Assembly: GCA_964416925.1 (NCBI GenBank)
Contig: CAYQFQ010000021.1
Coordinates: forward strand, 1-11,137
Direction of reading: 5' to 3'
DNA: 11,137 bases
Source of the DNA: CAYQFQ01 sp964416925
GTDB taxonomy: Bacteria > Patescibacteriota > Minisyncoccia > Phycocordibacterales > GWA1-40-21
Both the position numbers and the translations under genes were made by a program. Shown piece by piece: positions 10,975-11,137 of this stretch. The notes under the pieces are model-generated. The model was given only the letters and a program-made list of their open reading frames with translations. It was not told where the DNA came from and did no database searches. Each line of letters opens with the position of its first letter. Position 1 is the stretch's first letter.

Positions 10975-11137
10975 ATGAATCTAACCCTAAATTTCAAACA
11001 ATTAAACAAGTCTAATGCGGATATAGCAGGAGGTAAAGGAGCATCACTAGGAGAAATGACACAAGCAGGAATACCAGTTCCTCCAGGTTTCGTCGTTCTC
11101 TCCAGCACCTTTGATGAGTTCATCAAAGAAGCTAATC
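10975..11137 (+). CDS. PEP synthase/PPDK-type ATP-grasp protein, N-terminal start (3' end outside window)
   Basis: Only 54 residues are visible. They match the start of the PPDK_N/PEP synthase nucleotide-binding domain: ADIAGGKGASLGEMTQAGIP followed by VPPGFVVLSSTFDEFI. GGKGASLGEM is the conserved ATP-grasp opening loop, and VPPGF is the next hallmark. The family phosphorylates a swivel-domain histidine using ATP as part of PEP formation. PEP synthase (ppsA) is more likely than PPDK, because a PPDK gene already ends at the left edge and the opening resembles PpsA, but the rest of the gene is needed to decide. It follows the swivel-domain gene on the same strand with its own leaderless-type promoter. 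Whether it carries its own swivel and barrel domains cannot be seen here. Confidence 0.88.
   Translation, partial: MNLTLNFKQLNKSNADIAGGKGASLGEMTQAGIPVPPGFVVLSSTFDEFIKEAN

Overview
This window is AT-rich and gene-dense, with short enzymes, standard use of TAA, TAG and TGA as stops, and a tRNA gene without an encoded CCA. The protein families (a PPDK, a DUF167-HPF pair, fmt with def, a Dus enzyme, a short gamma-type DnaX, an HTH protein ending in a tRNA) resemble Candidate Phyla Radiation (Patescibacteria) genomes. That placement is inferred from gene content and protein style; no rRNA gene is present to test it.

Layout. At 1-1025 is the 3' part of pyruvate phosphate dikinase with a strong terminator. 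It is followed by a self-contained unit (promoter, full Shine-Dalgarno, 47-codon Cys-rich membrane microprotein, terminator; about 1102-1349). DUF167 and a short ribosome hibernation factor form a two-gene operon (1381-1970), which converges on def-fmt (3561-2041, minus strand), the deformylase and formyltransferase pair of N-formyl-methionine metabolism. A tRNA-dihydrouridine synthase (3620-4615) is divergent from def.

The 1.2 kb from 4616 to 5814 has no convincing protein gene. It looks like three consecutive non-coding RNA units, each with its own promoter and GC-rich intrinsic terminator, followed by dnaX (5815-6855). A fourth unit of the same build lies on the minus strand at 7334-6942. 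I could not match any of them to tmRNA, RNase P RNA, SRP RNA or 6S RNA. RNAs 1, 2 and 4 carry strong anti-anti-Shine-Dalgarno sequence (in RNA 1 a 13-nt match to the complement of the 16S 3' end), while most protein genes here have no Shine-Dalgarno. RNAs 2 and 4 share a 13-mer. This is the most interesting part of the window.

The right half holds an HTH protein (possibly related to LAGLIDADG proteins) whose last codons and stop lie inside a tRNA-Gln(UUG) gene. A 170-bp interval bounded by a direct repeat of the tRNA 3' end follows, then an unknown acidic protein, a Nudix hydrolase (minus strand), a protein ending in a PEP-utilising swivel (phosphohistidine) domain, and the start of a PEP synthase/PPDK-type ATP-grasp gene. 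PPDK at one edge and PEP-synthase-like genes at the other both suggest pyruvate/PEP interconversion.

A recurring regulatory theme is an extended -10 box (TG-N-TATAAT-like) ending only 6-8 bases before the ATG (dus, dnaX, the Nudix gene, the last gene). This predicts leaderless mRNAs.
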